NCBI RefSeq assembly: GCF_003751265.1
Contig: NZ_RJKN01000001.1
Location: forward strand, 372,001-436,000
DNA: 64,000 nucleotides
Reading direction: 5' to 3'
DNA from: Pseudokineococcus lusitanus
GTDB lineage: Bacteria; Actinomycetota; Actinomycetes; Actinomycetales; Quadrisphaeraceae
In this document: piece after piece, positions 8,293 through 18,469 of the stretch
Numbering within the stretch: the first letter of the stretch is position 1
Layout of the letters: the number at the start of each line of letters is the position of its first letter
Notes under the pieces: generated by a model
What the model saw: only the letters and a program-made list of their open reading frames with translations
What the model was told of the DNA's origin: nothing
Database searches by the model: none
Translations under genes and position numbers: made by a program

Positions 8293-10044
8293 TCACGACG
8301 GCGCCGGCGCTGCCGTGACCTCGGCGACGCGCCACGAGGCGCCCCACCGCTCGAGGAGGAGACGGGCCGCCACGTCCGCCGCCGCCGGCACCTCCGCGAG
8401 CACGGTGCCGTCCTCGGCCACGAGCCGGTGGGCCGACGTCGTGGTCCGGACGTCGACCGGGACGCGGCCGTCGTCGTCGGCCTCCGCCGCCGACGCGACG
8501 AGCACCGTCACGTCGAGACCGTCCAGCCGGGCCCCTCGGCGCTCGAGGTCCTCGACGAGCGCCGTGTCCCGCTCCTCCGCGGGCGACCCCGGGACGACGA
8601 CGTCCGCCAGCAGCGCGCGGTCCGCCACGGCGAGCGCCCGGGCCCGGAGGTCGGCGAGCGCGGCGACGGCCGTCGCGGGCGGGACCGCCGCCGCGGCCGG
8701 CGACGGCGTCGCCCCAGCCGGTGGTGCGGCGGACGGCGGGACGGTGGTCGCCGAGGGGGCCGCGGTCGGCGCCGCCGCGGGCACGGCCTCCGGCGGCGGC
8801 ACCGGTCCCGGGGCGACGAGGACCGGGACGAGCAGCGCCAGCAGGAGGGCGAGCACGACGACGACGCCCGCCGCGAGGAGGGACCGGCGTCCGCCCACGC
8901 CGCGCAGGACCCGACGCCGCCGGCGCGCGCCGACCTCAGGCGGCGGCACCGCCCGGGCGGCCTGCCGCACGCGGTGGGTCACCACCTCGTCCGCCGGCGC
9001 GTCGGGGTCGACCCGCACGAGACGCACCGGCTCCGGCGCCGCGGCGTCGAACGCCCGGCTCGCGAGCTCCCGTGGCGCGGGACGCCGTCCCTCGTCCTCC
9101 TCGAGGCAGTCCTCGACCAGGTCGACGAGGGCCCGCGGCAGGTCCGGCCGCAGGACGACGAGCGGTGCGCGCTCCGTCGGCGGGCCGGGCACCCGGCCGG
9201 TGAGGGCGTGCCAGGCGCAGGCGCCCAGCGCGTGCACGTCGCCCGCCGGGGTCGCCGGGCCGCCCCCGGCGCGGCGGGCGTCGGCGTAGCCCGCGGTCAC
9301 CTCGACGTCGTCGTCGCCCGGCCGCCCGGCGGTCCGGGCGCCGCAGCCCTCGAGCGCCGCCGTCCCGAGGTCGGCGAGCAGCGGGCGGCCGTCCTCGGCG
9401 AGCAGGACGTTGCCGGGGCTCACGTCCCCGTGCACGAGGCCGCCGTCGTGGAGGTCCGCCAGGAGACCGGCCAGCGGCACGAGGAGGGTCGTCACCTCCG
9501 CCGGCCCGAGCGGGCCGCGCGCGGCCACGAGCGCCCCGAGGCTGCCGCCCGCCGCGTGGTCGAGGACGAGGACCGGGCGGGGCCGGGGCTCGTCCGTCGC
9601 CGTGAGGTGGCGGAGGCGGACGAGGTGGGGGTGGTCGAGCGCGGTGAGCAGCGCGGCCTCCCCCTCGAGGCGCCGTCGCGCCGCGGCGTCGCCGGCCACG
9701 GACGTCCGGAGCACCTTGAGGACCGCGGGCGACCCGTCGGCGCCGGCGACCGGGTCGACCGGGTCGGCCCGCCAGACCTCCCCGGTCCCGCCGCGCCCCA
9801 GCGGGCGCAGCAGCCGCCAGCCCGGCACGACGGGCGCGCCGGGCGGCGCCGCCGCGGTCCCCCCGTCGGACGCCGCCGGTGCCCGTCCGGCCGCCGCCGC
9901 AGGCGGGGACGACGTCGGCCCGAGCGGCCAGGCGGCGGGGACCGCCGTCGGCCCGACGGCCCCCAGCTCGCGCCACCAGGCGTCGTCCCCCGCGACCGCG
10001 CGCCGTCGTCGCCCGTCCCTGCCCGCTGCGTGCCGTCCGCCCAC
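8293..10044 (-). CDS. Membrane-anchored Ser/Thr protein kinase, atypical catalytic motifs
   Basis: Kinase domain at about 72-330: glycine loop GRGGTGEVW, ATP-binding Lys110 in AVLKVLR, catalytic HGDVSPGN (Asp207) in place of HRDLKPxN, and DLG (Asp225) in place of DFG. An Arg-rich juxtamembrane stretch is followed by one transmembrane segment (about 397-420), a Pro/Ala/Thr-rich extracellular linker and a C-terminal extracytoplasmic domain (about 465-583) with no PASTA repeats. The HGD form lacks the Arg that reads activation-loop phosphorylation. The start is uncertain: GTG at 10044 is preferred, but an in-frame ATG exists 75 nt upstream. Likely a receptor-type kinase; ligand unknown. It is transcribed away from the peptidase E gene. 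Confidence 0.85.
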   Translation of the reverse strand: MGGRHAAGRDGRRRRAVAGDDAWWRELGAVGPTAVPAAWPLGPTSSPPAAAAGRAPAASDGGTAAAPPGAPVVPGWRLLRPLGRGGTGEVWRADPVDPVAGADGSPAVLKVLRTSVAGDAAARRRLEGEAALLTALDHPHLVRLRHLTATDEPRPRPVLVLDHAAGGSLGALVAARGPLGPAEVTTLLVPLAGLLADLHDGGLVHGDVSPGNVLLAEDGRPLLADLGTAALEGCGARTAGRPGDDDVEVTAGYADARRAGGGPATPAGDVHALGACAWHALTGRVPGPPTERAPLVVLRPDLPRALVDLVEDCLEEDEGRRPAPRELASRAFDAAAPEPVRLVRVDPDAPADEVVTHRVRQAARAVPPPEVGARRRRRVLRGVGGRRSLLAAGVVVVLALLLALLVPVLVAPGPVPPPEAVPAAAPTAAPSATTVPPSAAPPAGATPSPAAAAVPPATAVAALADLRARALAVADRALLADVVVPGSPAEERDTALVEDLERRGARLDGLDVTVLVASAAEADDDGRVPVDVRTTTSAHRLVAEDGTVLAEVPAAADVAARLLLERWGASWRVAEVTAAPAPS

Positions 10045-10170
10045 GGGCGCATCCCACCGCCTCCGGGGCCGGTCCCGCAGACGTCGTCCACAGGCCCGCG
10101 GACGTCGGGACGTGCGCACCGGGACGGCCCTCCGTCACCGCGCCGGCGGTGCGCGGAGCAGGATGAGCGG

Positions 10171-10917
10171 GTGCCTGCCGACGCGCCCACCGTCCTCGCG
10201 ACCTCCGGCGGTCTCCGCGAGGGGGACCGCACCCGCTACGCGTGGGGGCCGCTCGTCCACCACGCGGTCGGGCTGTCCGGCGTGACGGGGCGGGCGCCGC
10301 GGCTCGTCCACGTCGGCACCGCGGGCGGTGACCAGCGGGCCTTCGCCGCGGAGCTGACCGACGCGTCCCGCGTCGCGGGCTTCTCCCTGCAGCACCTGTC
10401 GCTGCTGCCCATGCCCTCGCACGAGGACGTCCGGGGGCTGCTGCTGGGGGCCGACGTCGTCTGGGTCGGAGGCGGCAGCGTGGCCGGGCTGCTGGCCCTG
10501 TGGCGCCTGCACGACCTCGGCCCGGCCCTCGAGGAGGCCTGGCGGGCGGGCGTCGTCCTCGCCGGCGTCAGCGCGGGGTCGCTGTGCTGGCACGTCGGCG
10601 GGCCGACGGACTCCTTCGGGCCGGACCTCCGCCTCGTCACCGACGGCCTGGCGCTGCTGCCGTACGGCAACGGCGTCCACTACGACTCCGAGGCGCAGCG
10701 CCGCCCGCTCGTGCAGCGCTCCGTCGCCGCCGGGGACCTGCCGCTGACGTACTGCACGGACGACGGCGTGGGCCTGCACTACCGGGGCACGGACCTCGTC
10801 GAGGTCGTCTCCGAGCGCCGCGGCGCCGCCGGGTGGCGGGTCGGGCGGGAGGAGAACGGCGCCGTGCCGCGGGCGGTCGAGGAGCGCCTCGAGCCGCGGC
10901 TGCTGCCGGGCGCCTGA
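10171..10917 (+). CDS. Peptidase E family (S51) dipeptidase-like protein
   Basis: 248 residues with the S51 fold signatures: strand LATSGG near the N-terminus, VVWVGGGSVAGLLALW, and the nucleophile elbow GVSAGSLCWH (Ser in SAGS), followed by LPYGNGVHYD (a conserved His region) and YCTDDGVGLHYRG. Peptidase E cleaves Asp-X dipeptides; this branch could have another specificity, since cyanophycinases share the fold. GTG at 10171 is the first start compatible with the fold. Cytosolic, no signal peptide. Convergent with the oxidoreductase gene that ends 41 bp downstream. Confidence 0.85.
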   Translation: MPADAPTVLATSGGLREGDRTRYAWGPLVHHAVGLSGVTGRAPRLVHVGTAGGDQRAFAAELTDASRVAGFSLQHLSLLPMPSHEDVRGLLLGADVVWVGGGSVAGLLALWRLHDLGPALEEAWRAGVVLAGVSAGSLCWHVGGPTDSFGPDLRLVTDGLALLPYGNGVHYDSEAQRRPLVQRSVAAGDLPLTYCTDDGVGLHYRGTDLVEVVSERRGAAGWRVGREENGAVPRAVEERLEPRLLPGA

Positions 10918-10957
10918 GCGCACCCGCGCCGGGCGGCCCGGGCGACGCGGGCCGAGG

Positions 10958-12055
10958 TCAGGCGAGGTCGGGCACGACGACCGCCTCCACCGTCCCGTCG
11001 CGCGCGCTGCGGCGGGCGGCGTCGAGCACCGCGAGCACGGCGACGGCGTCCGCCGGGTCCACCGGCCACGGGCCCCGGCCGCGCACCGCGAGCGCCGCGG
11101 CGCGGTAGAGGTCGGCGTGGGACCCGGGCGCCGTCGGCACCGGCGTCCGCTCCTCGCCGCGGACGACCCACCCCGTCGCGCCGGGGGCGTCGTCGAGCAC
11201 GCCGGCGAAGCCGGTGACCTCCTCCTCGAAGGGGACGACGACGTACGCCCCGCGCGTGCCGAGCACCCGCGTGCGCGGCCCCGGCGCGCCCGCCGCGCTG
11301 ACCGCCGACAGGTGGCTGCGGGCGCCGGACGCGTGGCGCAGGGCGAGGAAGGTCGTGTCCTCCGCCGGGGTCGTCACCGCCGAGACCTCCGCGTAGACCG
11401 CCTCGACGGGGCCGAGGAGCTGCGTCGCGCCGTCGACGAGGTGGCTGTGGAGGTCGAGCAGGAGCCCGCCGCCCTCGGACGCGGGGGCGTTCTCGCGCCA
11501 CCGGTCCTTCGGCACCGGCCGCCAGCGCTCCCACCGGCGCTCGAGGCGGAGGACCTCGCCGACCTCCCCGGTGCCGAGGAGGGCGGCGAGGGTCCGCTGC
11601 TCGTCGTCCCAGCGGCGGTTCTGGAAGACGGTCAGCGGGACGCCGGCCGCGCGGGCGGCCCGCACGCAGCGGGCCGCGCCGGCCGCGTCGACGGCCAGCG
11701 GCTTGTCGACGAGCACGGGGGCGCCGGCGGCCACGCAGGCGAGCACCTGCTCCTCGTGCACGCCCGTCGGCGAGGCGAGCACGACGAGCTCCACGCCCGC
11801 CTCCTCCCGGCCCGCGAGGACGGCGTCGAGGTCGGGCACCACGCGCGCCCGCGGGAGGTCCTCGGCCACGGCGGCCGCACGCTCGGCGGACGACGTCGCC
11901 ACCACCGCGACCTCGACCCCCGCCTCGCGCAGCAGCGGCAGGTGGATGGTGCGGCCGGAGCTGCCGTAGCCGACGAGGGCGACCCGGACCGGGTCCTGCG
12001 GCGAGCGGACGGGCCCGGGGGCGGACGCGGCGCGGGGACGGGGCGCGGTCGGCAT
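10958..12055 (-). CDS. Gfo/Idh/MocA family oxidoreductase
   Basis: 365 residues. N-terminal NAD(P)-binding fold with GYGSSG, the ASPTGVHEE stretch and the hallmark VDKPLA (catalytic-site Lys). C-terminal substrate domain with FQNRRWDDE and [21 protein letters not shown], typical of sugar or inositol dehydrogenase-like members. Substrate cannot be told from sequence. ATG at 12055 is preceded by GGGAGG 8 nt upstream. It starts back-to-back with lipB (69 bp between starts). No neighbouring sugar-utilisation genes, so it may act alone. Confidence 0.9.
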   Translation of the reverse strand: MPTAPRPRAASAPGPVRSPQDPVRVALVGYGSSGRTIHLPLLREAGVEVAVVATSSAERAAAVAEDLPRARVVPDLDAVLAGREEAGVELVVLASPTGVHEEQVLACVAAGAPVLVDKPLAVDAAGAARCVRAARAAGVPLTVFQNRRWDDEQRTLAALLGTGEVGEVLRLERRWERWRPVPKDRWRENAPASEGGGLLLDLHSHLVDGATQLLGPVEAVYAEVSAVTTPAEDTTFLALRHASGARSHLSAVSAAGAPGPRTRVLGTRGAYVVVPFEEEVTGFAGVLDDAPGATGWVVRGEERTPVPTAPGSHADLYRAAALAVRGRGPWPVDPADAVAVLAVLDAARRSARDGTVEAVVVPDLA

Positions 12056-12123
12056 GGCCGCATCCTCCCGCCCCGGCCCGAGCCCGGCACGGGCCCCCGC
12101 CCGGCCGGGCGTACCGTCGTGGC

Positions 12124-12801
12124 ATGCGCTTCGAGCACGTCGGGTTCGGCCAGGACGCGGTGGAGTACCGGCGGGGGTGGGCGCTGCAGCGGGAGCGGCA
12201 CGCCGACGTCGTCGCCGGCGGCGAGGACCACGTCCTCCTCCTCGAGCACGAGGCGGTCTACACCGCCGGCAAGCGCACGCTCGACCGCGAGCGCCCCGTC
12301 GACGGCACGCCCGTCGTCGACGTCGACCGCGGCGGCAAGATCACCTGGCACGGGCCCGGCCAGCTCGTCGGCTACCCGCTCGTCCGGCTCCCCGACCCCG
12401 TGGACGTCGTCGCCTACGTGCGCCGGCTCGAGCAGGTGCTCATGGACGCGTGCGCGGAGCTCGGGCTGGCGACGGCGCGGGTCGAGGGCCGCAGCGGCGT
12501 CTGGGTGCTGGCCGACCCGCCCTCGGCCGACGGGCTGCCCGGCCGGCGCGACCGCAAGGTCGGCGCCATCGGCATCCGCGTCGCGCAGGGCGTGACGATG
12601 CACGGCTTCGCGCTCAACTGCGACAACACCCTCGACGGCTTCGGCGGCATCGTGCCGTGCGGCATCCCCGACGCCGACGTGACGACGCTGTCGGCCGAGC
12701 TCGGCCGCCACGTCACCGTCGCCGAGGCGCTTCCCGTCGTCGAGCGGCACCTGCGCGCCACGCTGCCGGCGGCCGCGCCGGCCACCACCGCCGCCGTCTG
12801 A
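12124..12801 (+). CDS. lipB: Octanoyl-ACP:protein octanoyltransferase LipB
   Basis: Transfers octanoate from acyl carrier protein to lipoyl domains, the first step of lipoate synthesis; its acceptors here include SucB. 225 residues with [18 protein letters not shown], catalytic Lys145 in [10 protein letters not shown] and nucleophile Cys179 in GIVPCGIPD, all intact. ATG at 12124 lies 6 nt after TACCGT (12112-12117) with no ribosome site, so the mRNA is probably leaderless. It precedes a serine hydrolase and lipA on the same strand. Assignment is secure. Confidence 0.95.
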   Translation: MRFEHVGFGQDAVEYRRGWALQRERHADVVAGGEDHVLLLEHEAVYTAGKRTLDRERPVDGTPVVDVDRGGKITWHGPGQLVGYPLVRLPDPVDVVAYVRRLEQVLMDACAELGLATARVEGRSGVWVLADPPSADGLPGRRDRKVGAIGIRVAQGVTMHGFALNCDNTLDGFGGIVPCGIPDADVTTLSAELGRHVTVAEALPVVERHLRATLPAAAPATTAAV

Positions 12802-12844
12802 CCCGGACGCCGCCCGGCGCCGCCGGGGGGCCATCCTGGGGCCC

Positions 12845-14278
12845 GTGCCCGACGACGCCCCCGCCGCCCCGCCCGCCGACGCCGTGCTCCTCCCGAGCAC
12901 GACGACGCGGCTCACCTCCCTGCTGGCCCGCGAGCAGGTCGAGCGGCGCCTGCCCTCGGTCGTCGCCGGCCTCGTCCGCGACGGGCGGCTCGTGTGGTGG
13001 GGCGCCCGGGGCGACGCCGCGGGCCCCGGCGCGCCGGCCGCTCCCCCGGCGCCGACGACGCGCTACCGCATCGGCTCCATCACGAAGTCGCTCGTCGCCA
13101 CCGCCGTCCTGCGGGCGCACGACGACGACCTCGTCGACCTCGAGGACCCGGTCGGCCGGCACCTGCCCGAGCTGGGGACGGCGCGCGAGGACGTCGGCGC
13201 CCTCACCGTCGGGCAGCTGCTCGGCCAGGCCTCCGGCCTGCAGGCGGAGAACGACGGGGCGGGCCCCTGGTGGGAGCGCACGCCGGGCGGCGACTGGGCG
13301 GCCCTGGCGCCCGCGCTGACGGCCGACGCCCGCCGGCACCGCCCCGGCGTCCGGTTCCACTACTCCAACACCGGGTACGCCGTCCTCGGCGAGCTCCTCG
13401 CGCGGCTGCGCGGGCGCCCGTGGGCCGACGTCCTGCGGACGGACGTGCTCGAGCCGCTCGGGATGGACCGCGCCGGGCTGCGGCGCGACGACGACTCCGC
13501 CGCCGGGCTCGCCGTGCACCCGTGGGCCGACGTCGTCCTGCCGGAGCCCGAGCACGACGCCGGGGCCATGGCGCCGGCCGGCCAGGTGTGGGCCACCGTC
13601 CCGGACCTCGCCCGCTTCGCCGCCCTGCTCGCGGGGACGGCGGGGGTCGAGGTCGTCCGGCCGTCGACGCTCGCCCTCATGACGCAGCCCCAGGTGGTCG
13701 ACGACCCGCGCACGGGGCCGTGGGCGGGCGGCTACGGGCTCGGGCTCCAGCTGTGGAACGCCGGCGGGCGACGGCTCGTCGGCCACAGCGGCTCGATGCC
13801 CGGCTTCGTCGCGATGCTGCAGGTGGACGCCGCGACGGGCGACGGCGTCGTCGCGATGACCAACTCGACGACGGGCTTCGGCGACCTCGCCACGCGGCTC
13901 CTCGACGTCCTCGGCGAGGCCGAGCCCCGGCTGCCCGCCGCGTGGGCGCCGCGGCCGGTCGCCGACGACGTGCTCGAGCTCGTCGGCCCCTGGTACTGGG
14001 GCCCCTCGCCGCTCGTCGTCCGCGCCGAGGCGGACGGCCTCCTGCTCGAGGGGCTCGGGCGCCCGGCCCGCGCCTCCCGCTTCCGTCGCTCCCCCGCCGA
14101 CGACGGCACGTGGGTCGGGCTCGACGCCTACTACGCCGGCGAGCGGCTGCGCGTGCGGCGCGGAGCCGACGGGGCGCCGTCGCACCTCGACCTCGCGACC
14201 TTCCGCCTCACCCGCACCCCGTACGACCCGGCCGGGGACGTCCCCGGCGGCGTCGACGACGGCGGCTGGCGCGCCTGA
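12845..14278 (+). CDS. Serine hydrolase of the beta-lactamase/DD-peptidase fold
   Basis: 477 residues with the three class C-like catalytic motifs: SITK (SxxK), YSNTGY (YxN) and GHSGS (HxG in place of KTG). No signal peptide or lipobox at this start, so probably cytosolic. This differs from typical penicillin-binding relatives and suggests an esterase or peptidase role. C-terminal ~110 residues form the small beta domain often present in this family. GTG at 12845 is chosen. It is inserted between lipB and lipA with a 43-bp gap on one side and 64 bp on the other, so readthrough from lipB is likely although its function has no obvious lipoate link. Confidence 0.88.
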   Translation: MPDDAPAAPPADAVLLPSTTTRLTSLLAREQVERRLPSVVAGLVRDGRLVWWGARGDAAGPGAPAAPPAPTTRYRIGSITKSLVATAVLRAHDDDLVDLEDPVGRHLPELGTAREDVGALTVGQLLGQASGLQAENDGAGPWWERTPGGDWAALAPALTADARRHRPGVRFHYSNTGYAVLGELLARLRGRPWADVLRTDVLEPLGMDRAGLRRDDDSAAGLAVHPWADVVLPEPEHDAGAMAPAGQVWATVPDLARFAALLAGTAGVEVVRPSTLALMTQPQVVDDPRTGPWAGGYGLGLQLWNAGGRRLVGHSGSMPGFVAMLQVDAATGDGVVAMTNSTTGFGDLATRLLDVLGEAEPRLPAAWAPRPVADDVLELVGPWYWGPSPLVVRAEADGLLLEGLGRPARASRFRRSPADDGTWVGLDAYYAGERLRVRRGADGAPSHLDLATFRLTRTPYDPAGDVPGGVDDGGWRA

Positions 14279-14342
14279 CCGCCCGGGCCGCCCCGCCCCG
14301 GGTCGGCCCGGGACGGGCGCGGCGCGCGCGTACGCTGGTGCG

Positions 14343-15347
14343 GTGACGGTCGCACCCGAGGGACGCAAGATGCTGCGCGTCGAGGCGCGCAACGCCGAGA
14401 CCCCCATCGAGAAGAAGCCCTCGTGGATCCGCACGAAGGCGAAGATGGGCCCGGAGTACTCCGAGCTGAAGAGCCTCGTGAAGCGCGAGGGGCTCCACAC
14501 GGTGTGCGAGGAGGCGGGCTGCCCCAACATCTTCGAGTGCTGGGAGGACCGCGAGGCCACCTTCCTCATCGGCGGCGAGCAGTGCTCGCGCCGCTGCGAC
14601 TTCTGCCAGATCGACACCGGGCGCCCCTCGCCGCTGGACCGCGACGAGCCCCGCCGCGTCGCCGAGAGCGTCCAGGCCATGGGCCTGCGCTACGCCACGG
14701 TCACCGGGGTCGCCCGTGACGACCTGCCCGACCAGGGCGCCTGGCTCTACGCCGAGACCATCCGCGCCATCCGGACCCTCAACCCGGGCACCGGCGTCGA
14801 GATCCTCGTCCCCGACTTCAACGCGGTGCCCGAGCTCGTCGGGCAGGTGCTCGACGCCGGCCCGCAGGTCTTCGCGCACAACGTCGAGACGGTGCCGCGC
14901 ATCTTCAAGCGCATCCGCCCCGCCTTCCGGTACGAGCGCTCCCTCGACGTCATCACCCAGGGCCGCGACGCCGGGCACGTGACGAAGTCCAACCTCATCC
15001 TCGGCATGGGCGAGACGATCGAGGAGGTGCTGGAGGCGCTGCGCGACCTGCACGGCGCCGGCTGCGACCTCGTCACCATCACCCAGTACCTGCGCCCGAG
15101 CCCCCGCCACCACCCCGTCGAGCGGTGGGTCCGGCCGGAGGAGTTCGTCGAGCTGCGCGACGCCGCCGAGGAGATGGGCTTCGCCGGCGTCATGAGCGGG
15201 CCGCTCGTGCGCTCGTCGTACCGTGCCGGCCGGCTCTGGGCCGGGGCGATGAAGCGCCGCGGCGCCGTCATCCCCGCGGAGCTGGCCCACCTCGACGTCG
15301 AGCAGCCCGCGCGCCAGGAGGCCTCGAGCCTGCTGTCCCGCTCGTGA
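14343..15347 (+). CDS. lipA: Lipoyl synthase LipA (radical SAM)
   Basis: Inserts two sulfurs into protein-bound octanoate to give lipoate. 334 residues. Auxiliary cluster Cys55, Cys60, Cys66 ([13 protein letters not shown]), radical SAM Cys81, Cys85, Cys88 (CSRRCDFC), and the C-terminal RSSYR motif that completes the auxiliary cluster. GTG at 14343 lies 6 nt after TACGCT (14331-14336), implying a leaderless transcript of its own in addition to any readthrough from lipB. Followed by a hairpin terminator. Assignment is secure. Confidence 0.96.
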   Translation: MTVAPEGRKMLRVEARNAETPIEKKPSWIRTKAKMGPEYSELKSLVKREGLHTVCEEAGCPNIFECWEDREATFLIGGEQCSRRCDFCQIDTGRPSPLDRDEPRRVAESVQAMGLRYATVTGVARDDLPDQGAWLYAETIRAIRTLNPGTGVEILVPDFNAVPELVGQVLDAGPQVFAHNVETVPRIFKRIRPAFRYERSLDVITQGRDAGHVTKSNLILGMGETIEEVLEALRDLHGAGCDLVTITQYLRPSPRHHPVERWVRPEEFVELRDAAEEMGFAGVMSGPLVRSSYRAGRLWAGAMKRRGAVIPAELAHLDVEQPARQEASSLLSRS

Positions 15348-15353
15348 CGCGGA

Positions 15354-15387
15354 GCACCCGGGCGGGCGGCCGGAGCCGCCCGGGTGC
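15354..15387 (+). terminator. Hairpin terminator after lipA
   Basis: Perfect 12-bp stem (15354-15365 with 15376-15387), 10-nt loop, 6 nt after the lipA stop and just before the -10 box of the next gene. Confidence 0.75.
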
Positions 15388-15405
15388 CGCCGTATCCTGA
15401 GCGGC

Positions 15406-16194
15406 ATGGCACGCCGCGCAACCCCTCCGCCCCCGCCCGCCGCCCCTGCCGGGACCACGGGCAAGGGGCCGCTCGCCGCCATCCGGCGTCGTCGTGCGCG
15501 GCCGAAGTTCGGCCCGGACGGCCGCCCCACCGGCCGCATCGCCCAGATGCGCCAGGTCTACTCGATGACCCGGCGGGAGGACCCGTCGGTCCGCTGGTGG
15601 ATGCTAGGCGTCGTCGTCGCGGTCTTCGCCGTGGCGGTGCCGGTCGGCTTCCTCGTCGGCCACCCGATCTACCTCACCGTCATCGCGCTCCCGCTGGCCG
15701 TCCTCGGCGCGATGGTCGTCCTCGCCCGCAAGGCCGAGGCCGCCGCCTACAAGCAGATCGAGGGGCGCCCCGGCGCCGCCGGCGCGGCGCTGCGCTCCAT
15801 CCGCCGCGGCTGGGACATCACCGAGGAGCCGGTCGCCGTCGACCCGCGCACCCAGGACTCCGTCTTCCGCGGCGTCGGCCGGGCCGGTGTCGTCCTCGTC
15901 GGCGACGGCCCGCCCCACCGCGTCGGCAAGCTGCTCGAGGCCGAGCGCCGCAAGGTGACCCGCGTCCTGCCGAGCGTCCCCGTCCACGTCCTGCAGGCCG
16001 GGACGGGCGAGGACCAGGTGCCGCTGGCCAAGCTGCCGCGCAAGGTCCAGCGCCTCAAGCCGGTCATGACGAAGAACGAGCTCTCCGAGGTGAACCGCCG
16101 CCTCAAGGCCATCGGCGGCATGCGCCTGCCGGTGCCCAAGGGCATCGACCCGATGCGCGCCCGCCCGGACCGCAAGGCCGTCCGCGGGCGCTGA
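15406..16194 (+). CDS. DUF4191 membrane protein
   Basis: 262 residues; conserved actinobacterial family found directly after lipA. Basic N-terminus (RRRARPKFGPDGRPTGRIAQ), then two adjacent transmembrane helices (about 66-106: VVVAVFAVAVPVGFLVG and YLTVIALPLAVLGAMVV), then a long cytosolic part with AAALRSIRRGWDI and VFRGVGRAGVVLVGDGP. Function unknown. ATG at 15406 sits 7 nt after TATCCT (15393-15398), so leaderless transcription is likely. Ends in a terminator shared with the convergent RDD gene. Confidence 0.88.
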   Translation: MARRATPPPPPAAPAGTTGKGPLAAIRRRRARPKFGPDGRPTGRIAQMRQVYSMTRREDPSVRWWMLGVVVAVFAVAVPVGFLVGHPIYLTVIALPLAVLGAMVVLARKAEAAAYKQIEGRPGAAGAALRSIRRGWDITEEPVAVDPRTQDSVFRGVGRAGVVLVGDGPPHRVGKLLEAERRKVTRVLPSVPVHVLQAGTGEDQVPLAKLPRKVQRLKPVMTKNELSEVNRRLKAIGGMRLPVPKGIDPMRARPDRKAVRGR

Positions 16195-16209
16195 CGCCGG
16201 CCGGTCGAC

Positions 16210-16238
16210 GAGGGGGTACCGCGACGCGGTGCCCCCTC
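16210..16238. terminator. Hairpin terminator after the DUF4191 gene
   Basis: 13-bp stem with one G-T pair (16210-16222 with 16226-16238) and a 3-nt loop, between convergent genes; may act in both directions. Confidence 0.7.
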
Positions 16239-16322
16239 TCGCCGTCCCACCCCGCGACGTGCGGCCATGACGCGCGCGCAGCAGCACCACCACCCCCGAC
16301 GTGTGACCTCGTCGGGCGCGGG

Positions 16323-16739
16323 TCAGCGGCGGAGCAGCACCGTGCCGACGAGCCGGTCGTGCAGGCCCCGGGAGTCGGTGTCCCAGATGACCGCGGGGAC
16401 GACGAGGCACAGCAGGACGGCGCGACCGAGCGCGCGAAGCGGGCCCGCCCACCCGAGGTCGGCGCGGACCACGCGCATCCCCAGCAGCAGGTGACCAGGG
16501 CTCCCGCCGAGCGTCGCGACGCCGACGGCGTGCAGGACGCCGAAGACGAGCAGGACCACCCACGGGTCGCCGCCCAGCAGCGCCTCGGTGACGAGCAGCG
16601 CCAGCAGCCAGTCGACGACGACGCCGGCCACCCGCCGTCCGACCCTGGCCAGCGAGCGGGTCCCCGCCTTCGGGAGACCGAGGCCGGACCCCGGCCAGTC
16701 GGCGCCGTCGGCGGGGGGCAGGGGCGGGCTGGACGGCAC
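16323..16739 (-). CDS. RDD family membrane protein
   Basis: 138 residues. The RDD hallmark is [14 protein letters not shown] (Arg and Asp of the first helix); further helices are [16 protein letters not shown] and [17 protein letters not shown], and the family closes with [15 protein letters not shown] proteins are small multi-pass proteins, some linked to Na+/H+ exchange, but the role here is not known. GTG at 16739 is chosen because it gives the short Pro-rich N-terminus typical of these proteins; no clear ribosome site. It is divergent from glnA, and the GlnR-like box lies between them. Confidence 0.82.
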   Translation of the reverse strand: MPSSPPLPPADGADWPGSGLGLPKAGTRSLARVGRRVAGVVVDWLLALLVTEALLGGDPWVVLLVFGVLHAVGVATLGGSPGHLLLGMRVVRADLGWAGPLRALGRAVLLCLVVPAVIWDTDSRGLHDRLVGTVLLRR

Positions 16740-16798
16740 GCCGCCACGGTATCCGGCAGGCTCGTGGGCCTCCTCGGCATGTCGGTCCCGGCGCGGAC

Positions 16799-16836
16799 GC
16801 AACACGCCGGAAACATGGCGGTCACGGAGGAGCAAC
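16799..16836 (+). promoter_or_regulatory. Four-part GlnR-type operator upstream of glnA
   Basis: Four 5-mers spaced by exactly 6 nt: GCAAC (16799), GAAAC (16810), GTCAC (16821), GCAAC (16832). This matches the actinobacterial GlnR arrangement GTnAC-n6-GAAAC-n6-GTnAC-n6-GAAAC, with one mismatch in each outer element and none in the two inner ones. A TAGCGT box (16847-16852) lies just downstream. It indicates nitrogen-dependent control of glnA and possibly of the divergent RDD gene. Confidence 0.7.
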
Positions 16837-16938
16837 GACGCGTCCCTAGCGTCCGCCCCAGGTCAGCCCCTCGCCCGACCCCTGCGGGGACCGACGGCAC
16901 GTCCGTCGCCCCGCGGTCCCGAGCCCACAGGAGAGTGG

Positions 16939-18363
16939 ATGTTCACCAACGCCGACGAGGTCATCGCGTACATCAAGGACAACGACGTCAAGTTCGTCGA
17001 CGTCCGGTTCTGCGACCTCCCCGGGGTGATGCAGCACTTCACCGTCCCCGCCAAGAGCGTGGACGAGGACTTCTTCACCACGGGCCAGATGTTCGACGGC
17101 TCCTCGATCCGTGGCTTCCAGGCCATCCACGAGTCGGACATGAAGCTCGTCCCCGACGTCGAGACGGCGTTCGTCGACCCCTTCCGCACGGAGAAGACGC
17201 TCGTCGTCAACTTCGGCATCGTCGACCCCTTCACGGACGAGGCCTACTCGCGCGACCCGCGCCAGATCGCCCGCCGCGCCGAGCAGTACCTCGCGTCGAC
17301 CGGCATCGCCGACACCGCCTTCTTCGCGCCCGAGGCCGAGTTCTACGTCTTCGACGACGTGCGGTTCGAGACCAACCAGCACGAGAGCTACTACCACATC
17401 GACTCCATCGAGGGCGCCTGGAACACCGGTCGCAAGGAGGAGGGCGGCAACCTCGGGCACAAGACGCCCTACAAGGGCGGCTACTTCCCCGTCCCGCCGG
17501 TCGACCACTTCGCCGACCTGCGCGACCAGATGGTCCTGGCCCTGGACGCCCTCGGCCTCGAGGTCGAGCGCGCCCACCACGAGGTCGGCACCGCCGGCCA
17601 GGCCGAGATCAACTACAAGTTCGACACGCTGTTCAAGTCGGCCGACAAGGTCATGCTGTTCAAGTACGTCATCAAGAACGTGGCGCACCAGCACGGCAAG
17701 ACGGCCACCTTCATGCCGAAGCCCCTCTTCGGCGACAACGGCTCGGGCATGCACGTGCACCAGTCGCTGTGGAAGGACGGCTCGCCGCTGTTCTACGACG
17801 AGCGCGGCTACGGCGGCCTCTCGGACATGGCCCGCTGGTACATCGGCGGCCTCCTCAAGCACGCGCCGTCGCTGCTGGCCTTCACCAACCCGACGGTGAA
17901 CAGCTTCCACCGCCTGGTCCCGGGCTACGAGGCGCCGGTCAACCTCGTGTACTCGGCCCGGAACCGCTCGGCGTGCGTCCGCATCCCGATCACGGGCAGC
18001 AACCCCAAGGCCAAGCGCATCGAGTTCCGCGTGCCGGACCCGTCGAGCAACCCGTACCTCGCCTTCGCGGCGATGCTCATGGCGGGCCTCGACGGCATCC
18101 AGAACCGCATCGAGCCCCCGGCCCCGGTCGACAAGGACCTCTACGAGCTCCCGCCCGAGGAGCACGCGGCCATCGACCAGGTCCCCGGCTCGCTGAGCGA
18201 GGTCCTCGACGCCCTCGAGGCCGACCACGAGTACCTCACCCGCGGCGGGGTCTTCACCGAGGACCTCATCGAGACCTGGATCGACTACAAGCGGACCAAC
18301 GAGATCGACCCGATCCGCTTCCGTCCGCACCCCCACGAGTTCGAGATGTACTTCGATATCTGA
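16939..18363 (+). CDS. glnA: Glutamine synthetase type I-beta
   Basis: ATP-dependent ammonia assimilation (glutamate + NH3 to glutamine), dodecameric cytosolic enzyme. 474 residues. Substrate and metal motifs: [55 protein letters not shown] and [13 protein letters not shown]. Tyr402 in DLYELPPEE is the adenylylation tyrosine of the I-beta class, so activity is probably also set by GlnE. ATG at 16939 follows AGGAGAG. Transcription is probably governed by GlnR through the box at 16799-16836. Assignment is secure. Confidence 0.97.
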   Translation: MFTNADEVIAYIKDNDVKFVDVRFCDLPGVMQHFTVPAKSVDEDFFTTGQMFDGSSIRGFQAIHESDMKLVPDVETAFVDPFRTEKTLVVNFGIVDPFTDEAYSRDPRQIARRAEQYLASTGIADTAFFAPEAEFYVFDDVRFETNQHESYYHIDSIEGAWNTGRKEEGGNLGHKTPYKGGYFPVPPVDHFADLRDQMVLALDALGLEVERAHHEVGTAGQAEINYKFDTLFKSADKVMLFKYVIKNVAHQHGKTATFMPKPLFGDNGSGMHVHQSLWKDGSPLFYDERGYGGLSDMARWYIGGLLKHAPSLLAFTNPTVNSFHRLVPGYEAPVNLVYSARNRSACVRIPITGSNPKAKRIEFRVPDPSSNPYLAFAAMLMAGLDGIQNRIEPPAPVDKDLYELPPEEHAAIDQVPGSLSEVLDALEADHEYLTRGGVFTEDLIETWIDYKRTNEIDPIRFRPHPHEFEMYFDI

Positions 18364-18377
18364 GTCCTCGTCCCGTC

Positions 18378-18415
18378 ACCGCAGCCCCCGCCGGTCCGCC
18401 GGCGGGGGCTGCGGT
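18378..18415 (+). terminator. Strong hairpin terminator after glnA
   Basis: Perfect 17-bp stem (18378-18394 with 18399-18415), 4-nt loop, 14 nt after the glnA stop. Confidence 0.85.
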
Positions 18416-18469
18416 GCGTCCGGGCACGACCGCAGGCCCTCCGGCGGGGTGGTCCCTAAGGTGCCCGCC

